60,907 bases of DNA, taken from contig JAWQRO010000079.1 in the NCBI GenBank assembly GCA_033557835.1, positions 1 through 60,907 of the forward strand. Direction: 5' to 3'. Below are positions 49,519-60,907 of this stretch, piece after piece. Every line of letters starts with the position of its first letter. The stretch's first letter is position 1. The notes beneath the pieces are model-generated. The model was not told the DNA's origin. It was given only the letters and a program-made list of their open reading frames with translations, and did no database searches. Both the position numbers and the translations under genes were made by a program. This stretch comes from Helochares maculicollis (lineage: Eukaryota; Arthropoda; Insecta; Coleoptera; Hydrophilidae).

Positions 49519-51092
49519 TTAAGTGTTTGTTGGAACGTTATTACCCTTTAGAAAGTTTATTAATTTGCCAATGCGTATTTATTTTTCTTAGCTGCTGAAA
49601 AGTATTGCTTTAAATTCGTATTTAGTTATCAATAAATAATAGTAGATAATATTTTATCGAGCCTTCCACGGCTAATTAATCAATAATTTGAGGAAGTAAG
49701 TAGTAGAACAAGTAGGCGAATGCATGAAAGTTTAGTATATCATTATAATTTTAAAGTTAAGTATATGAACGTTATACATTTTGGACTATACCATTAAAAA
49801 TTTAATAAAATATAAGTAATTGACTGAAACTTTATTTAGCTATTTGGACGTGAAAGCTTATATTATATTAAAATGAAATATGTTTTATACTTTTCATTTA
49901 TTTTGCATAAGGCTAAATTAATTTACTAAAATGAATTTGGATGTCTATTTAATTAAATTTTATTCAAAATAAAAAATTGCAGTGACATATATGACGATGC
50001 AGCAAAATCGCACTTAAGTGTACGCGTTTTAAATATAAACGCGCTTAATCATAAAACATTATTTTAATTTCAATGCCTTAGAAATTTATTAATAGTTAAT
50101 GAATATTCTATCTAGGATTCGATAGCGAAAATATACTCAAATGGTTTTAATAAAATAGAAATTATAATAGAACCAGAAATTTCATTCGAAATGAATGTGT
50201 AGTTTTTCAAAATTTATGTAACAAAGAAATCATGATAATTGCTTTTTATAATAATGTAAGTTACTTAAAAAATTGCTTATTAGAGAAATTACAAAATTGG
50301 AAGGTTGATTTTCTTTACAAATGTTAAAGCAGGTGTTTTAAAGTTTTGCTAAAATTGAATTTAGGGGGCGTGAAAGGAAGGTTTTTATAGAAATATCGAA
50401 ACTTAAAGTTGATTTTTAGGTTTTGCAAGTCTAATAAGCCTTGTGATTCTTCCTCCTGTAAATTTTCGTTGAACTCCAAAGTAAAATTAACTTAGTTTAT
50501 CAAATATTTACAAAAATGAAATCGTTCATTACAGGTTTGTAAACGCGCTTACATCGGATTGACTACGCATGTTTTATTAATAAAACTTCGAAATATGACG
50601 TGCCACGAATGTAGTCATCAGTAAGTGTTTCTAGAACTTTCGTTTTAGATAAAGATTGTTTCTGCCTAATTTAAGCATAGTGGGGTGAATTTTAATGTAA
50701 ACTATTTGGATGACTGTCATAAATCTACCGAAAGCGATACCAACAAGCAGGGGTTTCAATACAATAATGTAAAGAATCCTAAACATCCTATTAAGTTATA
50801 TTTGTAAAGTTGGATAATTCATTCAAGAAATCTGCTCTATGCAATTTTGCATATTATTTCTGATAAGATATGCATTAATGTCTGAAAATGATATTTGGTT
50901 TGGTAGGGTAAGAATCCTTATAGAAATATATCAGAATGAAATAATGACTATTGTTTTACCACTAGCAGCCTAGTCAAACTAGGATAATCTATTATAATTA
51001 TTATTTTATTTTAAACGAGTTTAGCTATACATATGTACAACTTATAAGTAGAAAATAGTTAATGTTAAACATTCAATCAATTATAAGGAGTA

Positions 51093-52344
51093 TAAATAAG
51101 TTTCCGCCGTTTTTTTTATAAACAAATGAATATTTATTGTAACAGAATGGTAGTTTAAGTTTATTCAAAGTATTGTCCATCACTAGCAACCACTTTTTTC
51201 CATCTCTCAGGCAACATTCCGATTTCACATCTGAAGAACTCCTTATCTTTTGAGGCTATCCACGTATCAACCCAATTTTTGATATCTTTATATGTTGTGA
51301 ACTGCTGCTCCAACAGAGCATGTGTCATTGACCGGAACAGATAATAGTCGGATGGCGCTATGTCTGGTGAATACGGCGGGTGGGGTAACACTTCCCAATC
51401 AAGTGTTTTCAAATAGTTTTTCACCGGAACCGCTACATGTGGACGAGCATTATCATGGCGTAGAATTATTTCATCATGTCTAGAATAATATTTAGGACGT
51501 TTTTCCTTTAGAGCACAGCTCAATCTCATCAATTGTGTTCGGTAGAGAGTTCCAGTGATTGTTTCGCTCGGATTAAGCAACTCGTAATACATCACACCCA
51601 GCTGATCCCACAGCATGAGTTTTTTCCGTGAATATTCGGTTTTGTTGTGAATGTCGACGCGTGGCCAGGATTTCCCCATGATTTTCTTCTTTTTGGGTTG
51701 TCGTAATATATCCATTTCTCATCCCCGGTGACGATTCGATGTAAAAAAACCTTTTTTTATGCCTGGCTAGCAGCATTTCACTCATGCATAATCGGCGTTC
51801 AATATCTCTTGGTTTCAATTCGTATGGAACCCAATTTCCTTGTTTATGAATCATTCCTAATGATTTTAAACGATGTGAAAGTGTTTGCTGAGTGACTTCT
51901 AATGTGAGAGCAAGTTCCTTTTGTGTTTGAGACGAATCTTTCTCCAATCGTTCTTCCAGTTCTGCATCTTCGTAAATGTTAGGCTTTCCACTGCGGTCTT
52001 CTACATCAAAATCACCGTTTATAAACTTTTGAAACCACTCACGACACGTTCTCTCGCTCAAAGCAGCTTCATTATATGCTTCTACGGGCAATCGATGCGC
52101 CTCAGCTGCAGATTTTTTAAATTAAAGAAATAAATTAAAAGTTTCCGCAAATGACGTTTATTTGATTCAAATTTAGACATTTTCAGATCAAGAAAATTAT
52201 ATTTTACTAGCACGGAGTCACTAATATAGTAAGGTTATGATATTTTGGAACGAACAAACTAATTTTTAAGCCGGTTATCATCTGAAAATTCTAACGAAAG
52301 CCGCGCCCCGCGACATCTTCCTTAAAACGGCGGAAACTTATTTG
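51093..52344 (-). mobile_element. Nearly intact mariner transposon (1252 bp)
   Basis: Inverted ends AAATAAGTTTCCGCCGTTTT (left, near 51095) and the same inverted at the right end (52323-52342) are bounded by TA on both sides (51091-51092, 52345-52346). The transposase runs 52180-51161 on the minus strand, about 340 codons, starting MSKFESNKRHLRKLL. It shows the N-terminal HTH (ERTCREWFQKFINGDFDVED), GSRSGKP-like linker, first catalytic Asp in VTGDEKW, second in LRHDNARPH, and third in PPYSPDIAPSDYYLF (DD34D). The frame is broken only twice, at homopolymer runs near 52120 (A/T run) and 51750 (T run). Recently mobile, or mis-sequenced at those runs. It sits in the otp intron. Confidence 0.93.
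51161..52180 (-). pseudogene. Mariner transposase with two homopolymer frameshifts
   Basis: The two ORF pieces (52091-51573 and 51715-51161) overlap in different frames and together cover the full domain set, including all three catalytic Asp residues. The correct frame changes near 51750, so part of the first ORF's tail (from RFFYIESS onward) is out of frame. See the element entry for motifs. Confidence 0.9.
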
Positions 52345-52346
52345 TA

Positions 52347-55300
52347 GTCCTAATATAATACATATCTTTAAAAAGCAAACAATTTATGGTCGAAACATTC
52401 CTAACGATTCCAGGAATGTATCTACTTCAACAATATTTGTCTAAATACTGCAAATCTGCGGTGGGGCATTAATAAAAAAGATGTTTGCAAGCAAGTTGTA
52501 ACAGTTTGAATATTGAATCTTCTATTTTTCATGTAAGCCCAAATTTTGATGTTTCTACTTCAACTGACCTGAGAAAATCTTAAGCACCCGAACAGATTTT
52601 CTTAAATTTGTCTTATCATTGTATTGCTGAATGGAATGAAAAGTCCACAAGATTTTAGTGATAAAGCACGTTTACGTTTAAAATCATTTGATTATTGTGT
52701 AACATAATCTCCTTAAATCAAAGTGCACTTCTTTTAACAACTCTGAAACATGTTTCCTGCACTGATATGATTAGTTCGATTCCTCAAAATAACTGACCGT
52801 TTTAAACGTACAATCTGTATCATTTTTCAGATTAGGATCAACTGGAGTCCCTAGATTTTAAAATTTGAAGTATATAGGTGAAGAATCCAGTTTTACCGTG
52901 CCTATTATGAATGCGTATGCCTCTACACTGTCGTAATAAAACAAAATTTAATCTTTTTAAACTATTGAAGCTCTTTTTGGGCCTCGTTCTGTAAAGTAAC
53001 AGAAACCTCGTCAGTTGTTTCTCTGCTCTTTAATTCGACAATGAGAAACATCTCACACACATCTTAAATGTTATTGGAATTAGCCACTCACATCCAACGA
53101 TAAAAGTGATGTTTTTGTGAATTTTAAACAGCTTTCATCCGACTACTACAGCATTGTCTATCGACTTCCAGTATATAATAGCGAATCCATGTTCCATCAC
53201 ATATAAGATATAGACGTAAAATATCTATTGGATTGTTTAAAAACTTCTAAAATCATCAATACGTTGCTGTTTTATTTCAATTGTGCAGCAACTATTATAT
53301 AGACAGCTTCACATATAGTAAAATTGGTTTAAAACATGAGGTTATTTCATGAACTATTGATTTTCGATCATCCATAATAAAACTGTGCAGCTTTTATGAT
53401 TTTCAGTGACTGCATCAATTGGCTCACCTGATCTAAATTTTCGATTCATGTGCGACCACGTAAAAAGTTGAGATATAGAAATTATCTGCCATAGCATGCA
53501 TCAAGTTTGTACCATGCAAAAGCTATTTTTAAATAAATAAACACAATTTTATGCGGAATAGATTCGATTTAAAGCAAGTTCTATTGAATAAATAAATAGA
53601 AGTTTTCACAATTTTTATGTAAGGCTGCCAATTTTGCACCTCTACCTATCTAATTTTAAGATACAGAGCTACAATATTTTTGATTAGCTAGTCAAGCGTG
53701 CATTTCATTAAATATAGAGATTTGGCTCATTCATTTTGAAATTGATATATTATTACAATACTTCATCTAAGATCTATAACATCATTATAATACAAGAAGT
53801 TCAGGTTGATTCTATGATCGATAATTATAAATACTTGCTTCGCCATGATTATCCACAAAATATCCAATTCAAATAATAAAGAAACAGTTTCGTATTCCCA
53901 TCAGAAACTTCTGTATTGAGACTTTGAGATAACGATGATTAATTTAATGCTGGAAGAAACTGTATCACTTAAATTTATTATAGAAAGTAAAAACAAACAG
54001 AAGTGACAGAATCTTTATAGTATTCATCATCTTAACACAATTTCACCTTTACAAATATGAAGGGTATATTTAATGCAAATCGAGATATCGCATGTTAACT
54101 AGTAGCGACATGAGTATGTATAATAATGAGGAGATTTAGGTTTTCATATAAACATATTCTAATGTCATAAACTTTAGCGCTTGATCAAAGGCGAAACACA
54201 AGAGAATTGACTACAAATATAAATTTTTGTCCATATGGATCACTTTACAATAGTTCAATTTATTTTGTAAAATGCCCTGCAAGCTTAGCTAAAATTGTCA
54301 AAAATTTCCTTTTTTCTAAAAGTTGTTTGCTACATGAAGACCATAATTATTTATCCTATTTATTCACAGCATGATGTAGTTTCTGAAAGTAGAGAGAATC
54401 CGGAGCTAGTCTATAGTGGCGGTGGCAGACTTTGCAGCAGCGACTTGCCTGGTATATTCATAGGGAGCAGGACTGTAATTACATTGGGGATTTATGATGA
54501 GTTACGTTCGAAGAGTAGTCTTCTAATTTATAACACTGCGCGTTTGGCTACGTAAATTATGGTATAGCTTTTGCATTTTGATACATGCATATTTACCTAG
54601 CCTTTCACAACATTCGGAGAATCAAACAATTACAAAATATATTGCAAGACATTATTACGCCAAAAATAATTTATGTGAGCCATATTCGTTTTGATTTTCA
54701 TCTCTACAATAAATTGTCAGTTACAGCATTCACTTAATGAAAGACTATAGCAAACGTGCAACAGACTCATAGTGCAGAGAATTACCCTTTACGATTTTCG
54801 ATTACTTTTACGACATAGCGAATTTCCCCTCGAAAATACCCTGCAAGTTTCTTACTCGAAAACGGTTGTTCCCTTACATCATAAAATATAAACCAAAACA
54901 GCTCAATTTATGTTGTTTTTTCAGAAAATGTTAGTTGAAACGCAAATTTGCCGTCGCTGCTAAGGTGATAGTTGTTGTTACAATCAGTACTACAACCAAG
55001 AAGTCCTCCATTCATACCCGCGGAATGTATAAAGCAAATTGTTAATAAAAAAGTCATTTGGGTAGCGAACGATGCGTAAAATTGGCCGTAAACAAATATA
55101 TAACTTTCAAATTGAACAATAAAAATAAATGCCCCTTGCTATTAAAGTTGCTATTCAATGAATCCGTTCAGCTTCTTAATTTTAACATACAAGCAATAAA
55201 ATTTTGTAGAATCAAAAGAAATTAATCATAAATAATAAGTGGGTGTAGCCTAGGTTCTGCAGAAGAAAAAAATGGTATTATCGCACGCACGTTAGGATGT

Positions 55301-58300
55301 TAGTTAAGATAAAAGGGAATTAATAAATTCTCGGAGAGAGCCACCAGGTTTTCACATCTACTTGTGGAATTTTGGGGTTGCTTCGGTCACTTTTTATGCG
55401 GTTGTTTGTGTCTACTGCCTCCGCCGAGACCGCAAACACAGCTTTATTGGTTCGAATTTTTATTCTCTGCAAACAACACAAAACCCACGATCTTCTTTGC
55501 GCTTTACAGGCAACTTCAAGCTTAGTTTTAAATGTATTAACTGTATAAAAATAGTCATTAAGGACGCGTTAAAACATTTTATGGCGCTTAAATAACAAGT
55601 TTTATTCTTATGCAATATAGAAATTTTTTTATTGTAGATTTACCAACTCTTCTCTTGTTTCTTATATCGATTTTCCGTTATTTTTTATTTCATTTTGGCC
55701 AATTATAACTACTGTCTGTCGTAAATCGGTTTGAGTTTGTTGCGACTCTTTGAGATTTTGATTTGGAGACATTTTCGGCTACAGCTCAAAATCTATGTCT
55801 ACCATTAGTGCTCTGCGGGCTTACTTTAGGATCTTCTTAATTTTTTGTTACACTTTAATATTAAGCCTTCTAGGAAGTTAACATTGCCTTAATGGGGATC
55901 ATTATGCGTGATTGGTTGCTTCACGTATAATTGTACTTACAGAGAGAGACACACAGAAAAAGTAACATTTTTATGTTGAATCCTTAAGGCTTCAGGTTGA
56001 GTGCTTTTCAGGGTTTAAATTAGTTTGAATAATGACTAAGCTATGTAGTTAAATATATATATTTTCTTCAACATTTTTTTGCCAACCATATAATTACAAA
56101 TTAAATTAACAACTGTTTTATAATTTTTGATTTGCTTATTGTTTTAGTTGATTTATCCAAAGCAGTTAATTCTTCAATACCGTTAATGTATGGATTTTTA
56201 GCACGCCATGTGTGTTTAAGAGCGTTAGAGCTCATTTAGTTAGAGCTAGACTGATTTAATTTGGCACACGGGCTCTACAACAAAATTGTAGTTCCCACTA
56301 GAAGTAACCCAAACAGTTTTTACAATCCTATAAATAAAGTTGTTTTGATAACAAAGTAATGTGTTTTTTTCATACACCCTTAGACAACTAATAGTTGATA
56401 CAAATTTTCGCTTTGATAATAGCACCGGAAATACTGATCTTTGAATTTTGAAAGTGCCAAATTAAGTACTTATCTCTTTATCAATAGTTACAATTTTCTA
56501 TCAGACACTAGAATTTTGGTTTATTAGTATTCAACGTAAAAAACCAGCAGGATTTGATTTTAATTGTGTACATTTTTGTGATGCGCTATATTTTAGCGAA
56601 GCCATAGTTCTAATTTTGTACAAGTGTTAAAAATTGATGCAAACTTATATTTACATTAAAATAAAGTAGGTAAAAGGCGAGTATTGTAACGAAAATTTAA
56701 TGTGCTTCTAGTTTTGCTACATCATCACAAAAGGCACTTCAGATACTAAACTGATTTCGCATGTTTTAAGGACATTTGAACCCGTTTAGAAATTTTTACT
56801 AAGTTCGATATCTGTAGATAGTAGACGAAGAAGACCAGGTTAAAATGTTTAGTAAGTTGCATGACAGAAAGTAGTTGTTTATCGTGTGGGTAAATTTTTG
56901 GATCAGAATCTCCATAAAAAATAAAGCTCGGTAAAAACAATTTTGAATATCAAGAAACAATTATTAAGCAAAAACAGAATTTGGGGTACTACAGATCAGG
57001 AAAAGTCGAAGATAATTTTGAACTGTGTAAACTTTTATGGAGCGATCTGCATAAATTTAACTTGTACAAAAGCTAAAAATGAAACCTAATATAGTCAATT
57101 GTATTGGGATTGGGGCAGACAAAAATAATAATGTAAATATGTATTAATTTATAAGCCGTATCATTAATTGCAATTTTCGATCTGTAACTAGTTTTTATTG
57201 TATTTATTTAAGAATTGACATTTAAATTATTTAGAATAGATATTATAGCAATTTTTGCAATGCATTACAATTGGTCAGGTCAGGATAGGTCAGGTTAGGG
57301 CTATTGTGGCAAAATTGTTAATTCTTATTTAATTTAGAGACAAATACAGTCATAGGAAGTGTCTTGGAACCTTATCAGCTTTAAATGAAACTAGCGAAAC
57401 GTCCCAACAAAGCTCTCTAGTGTCAATTTCGTATATACTTTGAAAACTACTAAAAACTACTAAATATAACATTTCATTATTGAAGTTTTGAAAGATTCTT
57501 AATAGATAAGGCGTCGAAAAAACATCAAAAGCGGAAGCAGTACTTTTTTGCACATGAATTACAAAATGTTGAAATAGTAGAAAAGTTCTTATACATTACG
57601 AACCAAATAAGTTTCTTAAGGGTGTAATAAGGAATAAACACACTTAAAAATATAACTGGGAAACGTAAGAGAAATGCAGTAGCTCTTATTGTTGGAGATT
57701 TTTATTCATGTTAAACACTGACATTGCGAGAAATGAGATCGGCAATCCCGAGTAAGCGAAGCAAAGATGTCTTCGTTTCAAGACTACTTTGATTATTAAG
57801 GAAAAAGTAGTTTCTCTGTCTTTAAAAAAGAATTTAACGTTTTGTGACATATTTGGTTTAGAAGCCATATATTAAGAATTCTCCCAAATCAAGGTTCACA
57901 GTTTTTAATGGCTACGCCTTCAATTCTATGAATTTTCAAATCAGATATCAGAGAAAATGAGAGATACATGAAGAATCAAGTAAATTTGATTTAGTCGAGA
58001 TGCTTTAAAAATCAACATGAAAATATTCACACTCAGTTTGATTTCTGCGTCGGACATAGGTCAGTATTACGTAGTTCGTAAGTCTGCTAATACTCTACAC
58101 ATGTATCTAACAGAAACGTTGAATGAAGACATACCAGTAGCGTAAACAGTTCCACACAATTTATAGAGCCCATATGTATTTCCAATACTTTAATCGTTTT
58201 TTCAATTTACAAATAATATATTTTATTTCAATAGAAACCAAAGAACTAAAGAACTGTCGGGCTAATTTTGTGTCAAATTTGTCTTTTTTTAAGCAGAATA

Positions 58301-58805
58301 ATCCATACAACACAATGTTCTTCGAGTACATCATCATTTTCGAAAATCTAATCAAGAAGATTTAGCAAGTAACAGTTTAAATAAGATAAAGCAACATTAT
58401 GAAATATTAAGAAAATGTACATTGCATGCGGAATGATCAAGAAAGACTAAAAAAATCTCCATTCCATATTGATGCAGTTTGGGAAATTTAGATGGAAATT
58501 TCATGAACGATACTGAAAGAATAAAAGGCTGGAAGTAACTACTGCTATTTTTTACTTCCACTGGATCTAAATATTTCCTTGGTTTGTAAATGTCAGATCT
58601 AATGCGGCATTTAAATTATTTTAAATGGGTATGAAATTAAAGAGAGCACGTTACGATTTAAATTATAAGCTGCTGATTACGTTGTGTTGGGGGAGGAAAG
58701 ATCGTCGAAGTTACTTATGGGTGGAAAACAAGAGGGGTGCAAGTATATACCGTCCTATATTGGTATTTTAACAAATGGTTAATATGTTAACGTTATTGCG
58801 TTGGT
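52347..58805. other. Presumed otp intron, mostly featureless
   Basis: About 6.5 kb of AT-rich sequence. A possible 82-base plus-strand exon at 54370-54451 (HDVVSESRENPELVYSGGGR, flanked by TTCACAG and GTATAT) is the only exon-like spot. A GAGTAAGCGAAGC-family copy lies at 57726-57770. A short GGTCAGG/GGTTAGG tandem lies at 57278-57300. I see nothing else. Confidence 0.4.
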
Positions 58806-59040
58806 AAGCCTGCGGGGAGTTAATTTCGGCGGTGTTGGCATCATTAATCCCTAATGGGGCGCGGTTGATGTATGATCGGACGCCGGACGGCGTCGCCGAC
58901 CGACGCTTCGCGCCCTTTCATGCTCGTACTAGTCTTTTTGGGACGCTCCGGTCGTTTCGTGCACATAGGACTGCTTCCCGGACTCCTAAAGCCCCCAAAA
59001 TAAATGTTGCTTTACAGGTCCGTAATACTTTGGGTTAATG
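58806..59040. other. GC-rich CpG block, possible exon
   Basis: Strong local CpG enrichment (GGACGCCGGACGGCGTCGCC and neighbours). A plus ORF (58832-59038) and a minus frame (SSPMCTKRPERPKKTSTSMK after a GGGGGCTTTAG acceptor) both cross it. Neither shows a domain. It could be an untranslated or alternative first exon or promoter. Confidence 0.35.
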
Positions 59041-59389
59041 TTTTGGATTTCTCTGATATGGATTTTGTTTGGTATCTCTAATTTATTCTATTTTATATTC
59101 ATTAAGCTTAATGTAGGTTTATTTTGGAAATATATTCGCATTACGTAGTGATCTTTATGCCTAATAAATATGTAAACTGATAATAAACAATTTACCAAGA
59201 CGAACATTTCAGTCAATCGATTTTGTAACTCCAACATTAAATATGTACACGATGTAATTTTGTAATAATACAAAACCAATAAACAGTGGTGTTGAAACGT
59301 CATGTATATAACATGCAAACATAGGGTCGGCTACACTAAGTCAATATACATTACTAGCATGCCTGAGAGAGATTAGTGTAAATGCGCTG

Positions 59390-59900
59390 TTGCAAGTCAC
59401 CCCGGGGTGGTGTAACTCAATAAGTATTAAACTAACTGCCTAGCACCTACAGAGCGCTACACGGGGGCCCTTTGGCTCATTGCCGGAGGATGAATCACGA
59501 CTACCTTCTAAATTAACCGGCCGATATGGAGCAGATGATTTTCGATTATATATTAGACATCAACCAGTTAGAATAGGGTGGAGCAGCAAACTGTTCGGTG
59601 ACCACTAGAGCCAGGTGATTCGTACTAGACTATCCAAATTAATGGTCTCAGTTGTCGTTGATCCATCTGCTTAATTGGTTTGCAGATTGACCACACGGAA
59701 TCACCACAGACGGATTAACGATTTAACAGGAATTTATATGAGGAAGACGTGAATTGCTGGCCCTTATGGAGTATTAGGTACCGGTTGACCGCAATGGACT
59801 AATCCTCTGCAAGATTAAATAGAAACCATTAATTTCATTCCAGTTCACTTTGAAGTGATGAGACATGGTCTAATCGGCAACTACGAAAATGTATAAAAAT
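59390..59900. promoter_or_regulatory. Putative cis-regulatory module in the otp intron
   Basis: About 500 bp of high-complexity sequence with no usable ORF and balanced base composition in an AT-rich neighbourhood. It is dense with homeodomain-type TAAT/ATTA cores (TCTAAATTAACC, CCAAATTAATGG, CTTAATTGG, CGGATTAACG, ACCATTAATTTC, GACTAATCC). This is inferred from texture and site density; conservation cannot be checked here. Confidence 0.35.
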
Positions 59901-60141
59901 ATAGGGCGCGAAATAAAATCGATTAAAATCGGGTGTTTCCCGATATTGACGAACCTTGCTCTTTAATTTAAATTTGACCTTGGTATATTGAAAGCCCTAC
60001 CGAAATTCAGTTGCATAGGCAAGTGCACATATCGGTATAAAAGATTTTTTGTAATCGAAGTCTGAACCAATTCTAAATTTGGATGCATGGCATTCTCTCA
60101 TCTTCCCCTCAACTCAAGATATAGGTGTACCAATTTATTAG

Positions 60142-60907
60142 GGGGACCGGAAAGTAATGTTGTTTTCTTAAGTTAAATTCACACGACTACATTTTTAACA
60201 AGTTTTTATTTCTAATCCATTTCTGTTGACAATTGCCGGATACTTTTCAATCAAAGACCAGTTTATTCGTTCCAATTGTTCACAATAGACACCTGCATTA
60301 ACAGTTTGTACAGGTTTTAACTCTTCAAAGTGAACAACTCCGCGTGTATTCCACAAAACACACAGAAGTTCCTTTTTGGGGTGTAAATCCGGCTTTGCAG
60401 TAGTTCGTGGTAATTCATTTCGGCTGAGCTACTGCCTTTTGCGTTTCGAAACGTCGTACAGGACCCATTTTTCGTCTCCAGTGATCAAGCGAGCAAAAAC
60501 TGATCTATACGATGCTGTTGAAGCAATACGTTGCACACGATGGACCGCTTGGCTTTATTCTGTTCGGATAGATTATGGGGGACCCAAACACAAGCTCTAC
60601 TTATTTTTTCCAATCTGCGGCAAATGTTCTTGGATGGTTCACCAAGGTTGGTTAAGACTGTTTGAAAGTTTCCCAATAGTTTGACATGGATTTGCTTCCA
60701 CTTTTGCTCTAGCACGTCGTTATCTAATGTTGTTGGTCTTCCTGATCGATGGGCGTACGAGAGATCAAAATTGTCTGAGCTTGGAGAACCATCTTTGGCA
60801 TTTTCGAACGTCCAATGCGCTTGGATAAACATCGCAAATGTTTTTAGTTGCAGCAGTTGCGGTATTACCCTTGCGAAACTCAAAAAGCATACAATGCCGG
60901 ATATGCT
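60142..60907 (-). mobile_element. Truncated mariner element running off the window
   Basis: The left end begins GGGGGACCGGAAAGTAATGT near 60141. Minus-strand frames give the N-terminal transposase (SYAHRSGRPTTLDNDVLEQK, LEKISRACVWVPHNLSEQNK) and, after a frameshift near 60485, LITGDEKWVLYDVSKRKRQ, then VLWNTRGVVHFEELKPVQTV and EKYPAIVNRNGLEI. The sequence then jumps to the terminal repeat, so the second and third catalytic Asp blocks are missing. A deletion derivative of a different mariner lineage from the one at 51093; its other end lies beyond 60907. Confidence 0.85.

Noticed and set aside
52760..52790. tRNA B-box-like AGTTCGATTCC
   Set aside because: No A box at the right distance and no cloverleaf could be drawn.
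57278..57300. GGTCAGG/GGTTAGG run resembling insect telomere repeats
   Set aside because: Only about three degenerate units; common short motif.
1..60907. CRISPR arrays, bacterial operons, viral insertions
   Set aside because: All genes are spliced eukaryotic genes; the only regular array is the 228-bp satellite; no viral replicase or capsid motifs were seen.

Overview
The window is AT-rich nuclear DNA from an insect, with spliced genes, short GT-AG introns next to multi-kilobase ones, several mariner-type transposons, and an orthopedia gene with an insect-style C-terminus. I cannot name the species. Exon boundaries were read by eye from splice signals and frame continuity, and none has been aligned to a transcript.

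Layout. 1-850: intron or upstream sequence holding an old RNase H relic. 851-3558 (+): five exons of a PNPLA8/iPLA2-gamma-type patatin phospholipase, with the 5' end outside the window. 3559-5947: no assignable gene. 5948-6485 (-): small two-exon membrane protein, not recognised. 6856-9454 (-): TIPIN, the replication-fork protection factor. 9621-9857 (-): unrecognised 78-codon ORF. 10952-17746 (+): Bdp1, the B'' subunit of TFIIIB, with a repeat-filled first intron. 17747-22291: long non-coding stretch. 22292-30696 (-): Rho1 GTPase in two coding exons split by a 7.8 kb intron that contains a deleted mariner and a TTAA-flanked Kolobok-like element. 30700-32026: shared upstream region of Rho1 and the divergent trnau1ap. 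32027-36021 (+): trnau1ap (SECp43). 36022-39458: mostly non-coding, with two exon-like open frames. 39459-44862 (-): the last three coding exons of orthopedia (otp). 44863-60907: what appears to be one intron of otp of at least 16 kb, holding a 228-bp satellite array, a nearly intact mariner, a hidden GC-rich open frame, a probable regulatory block and a truncated mariner at the right edge.

The genes are ordinary eukaryotic neighbours, not an operon: lipid remodelling, fork protection, Pol III initiation, cytoskeletal signalling, tRNA-Sec handling and neurodevelopment. I see no shared pathway. No defence system or convincing viral insertion is visible. The most interesting unexplained items are the 113-codon open frame at 49177-49518, the intronic satellite, the repeated acidic modules in the TIPIN tail, and the exon-like double-frame segment at 36100-36541.
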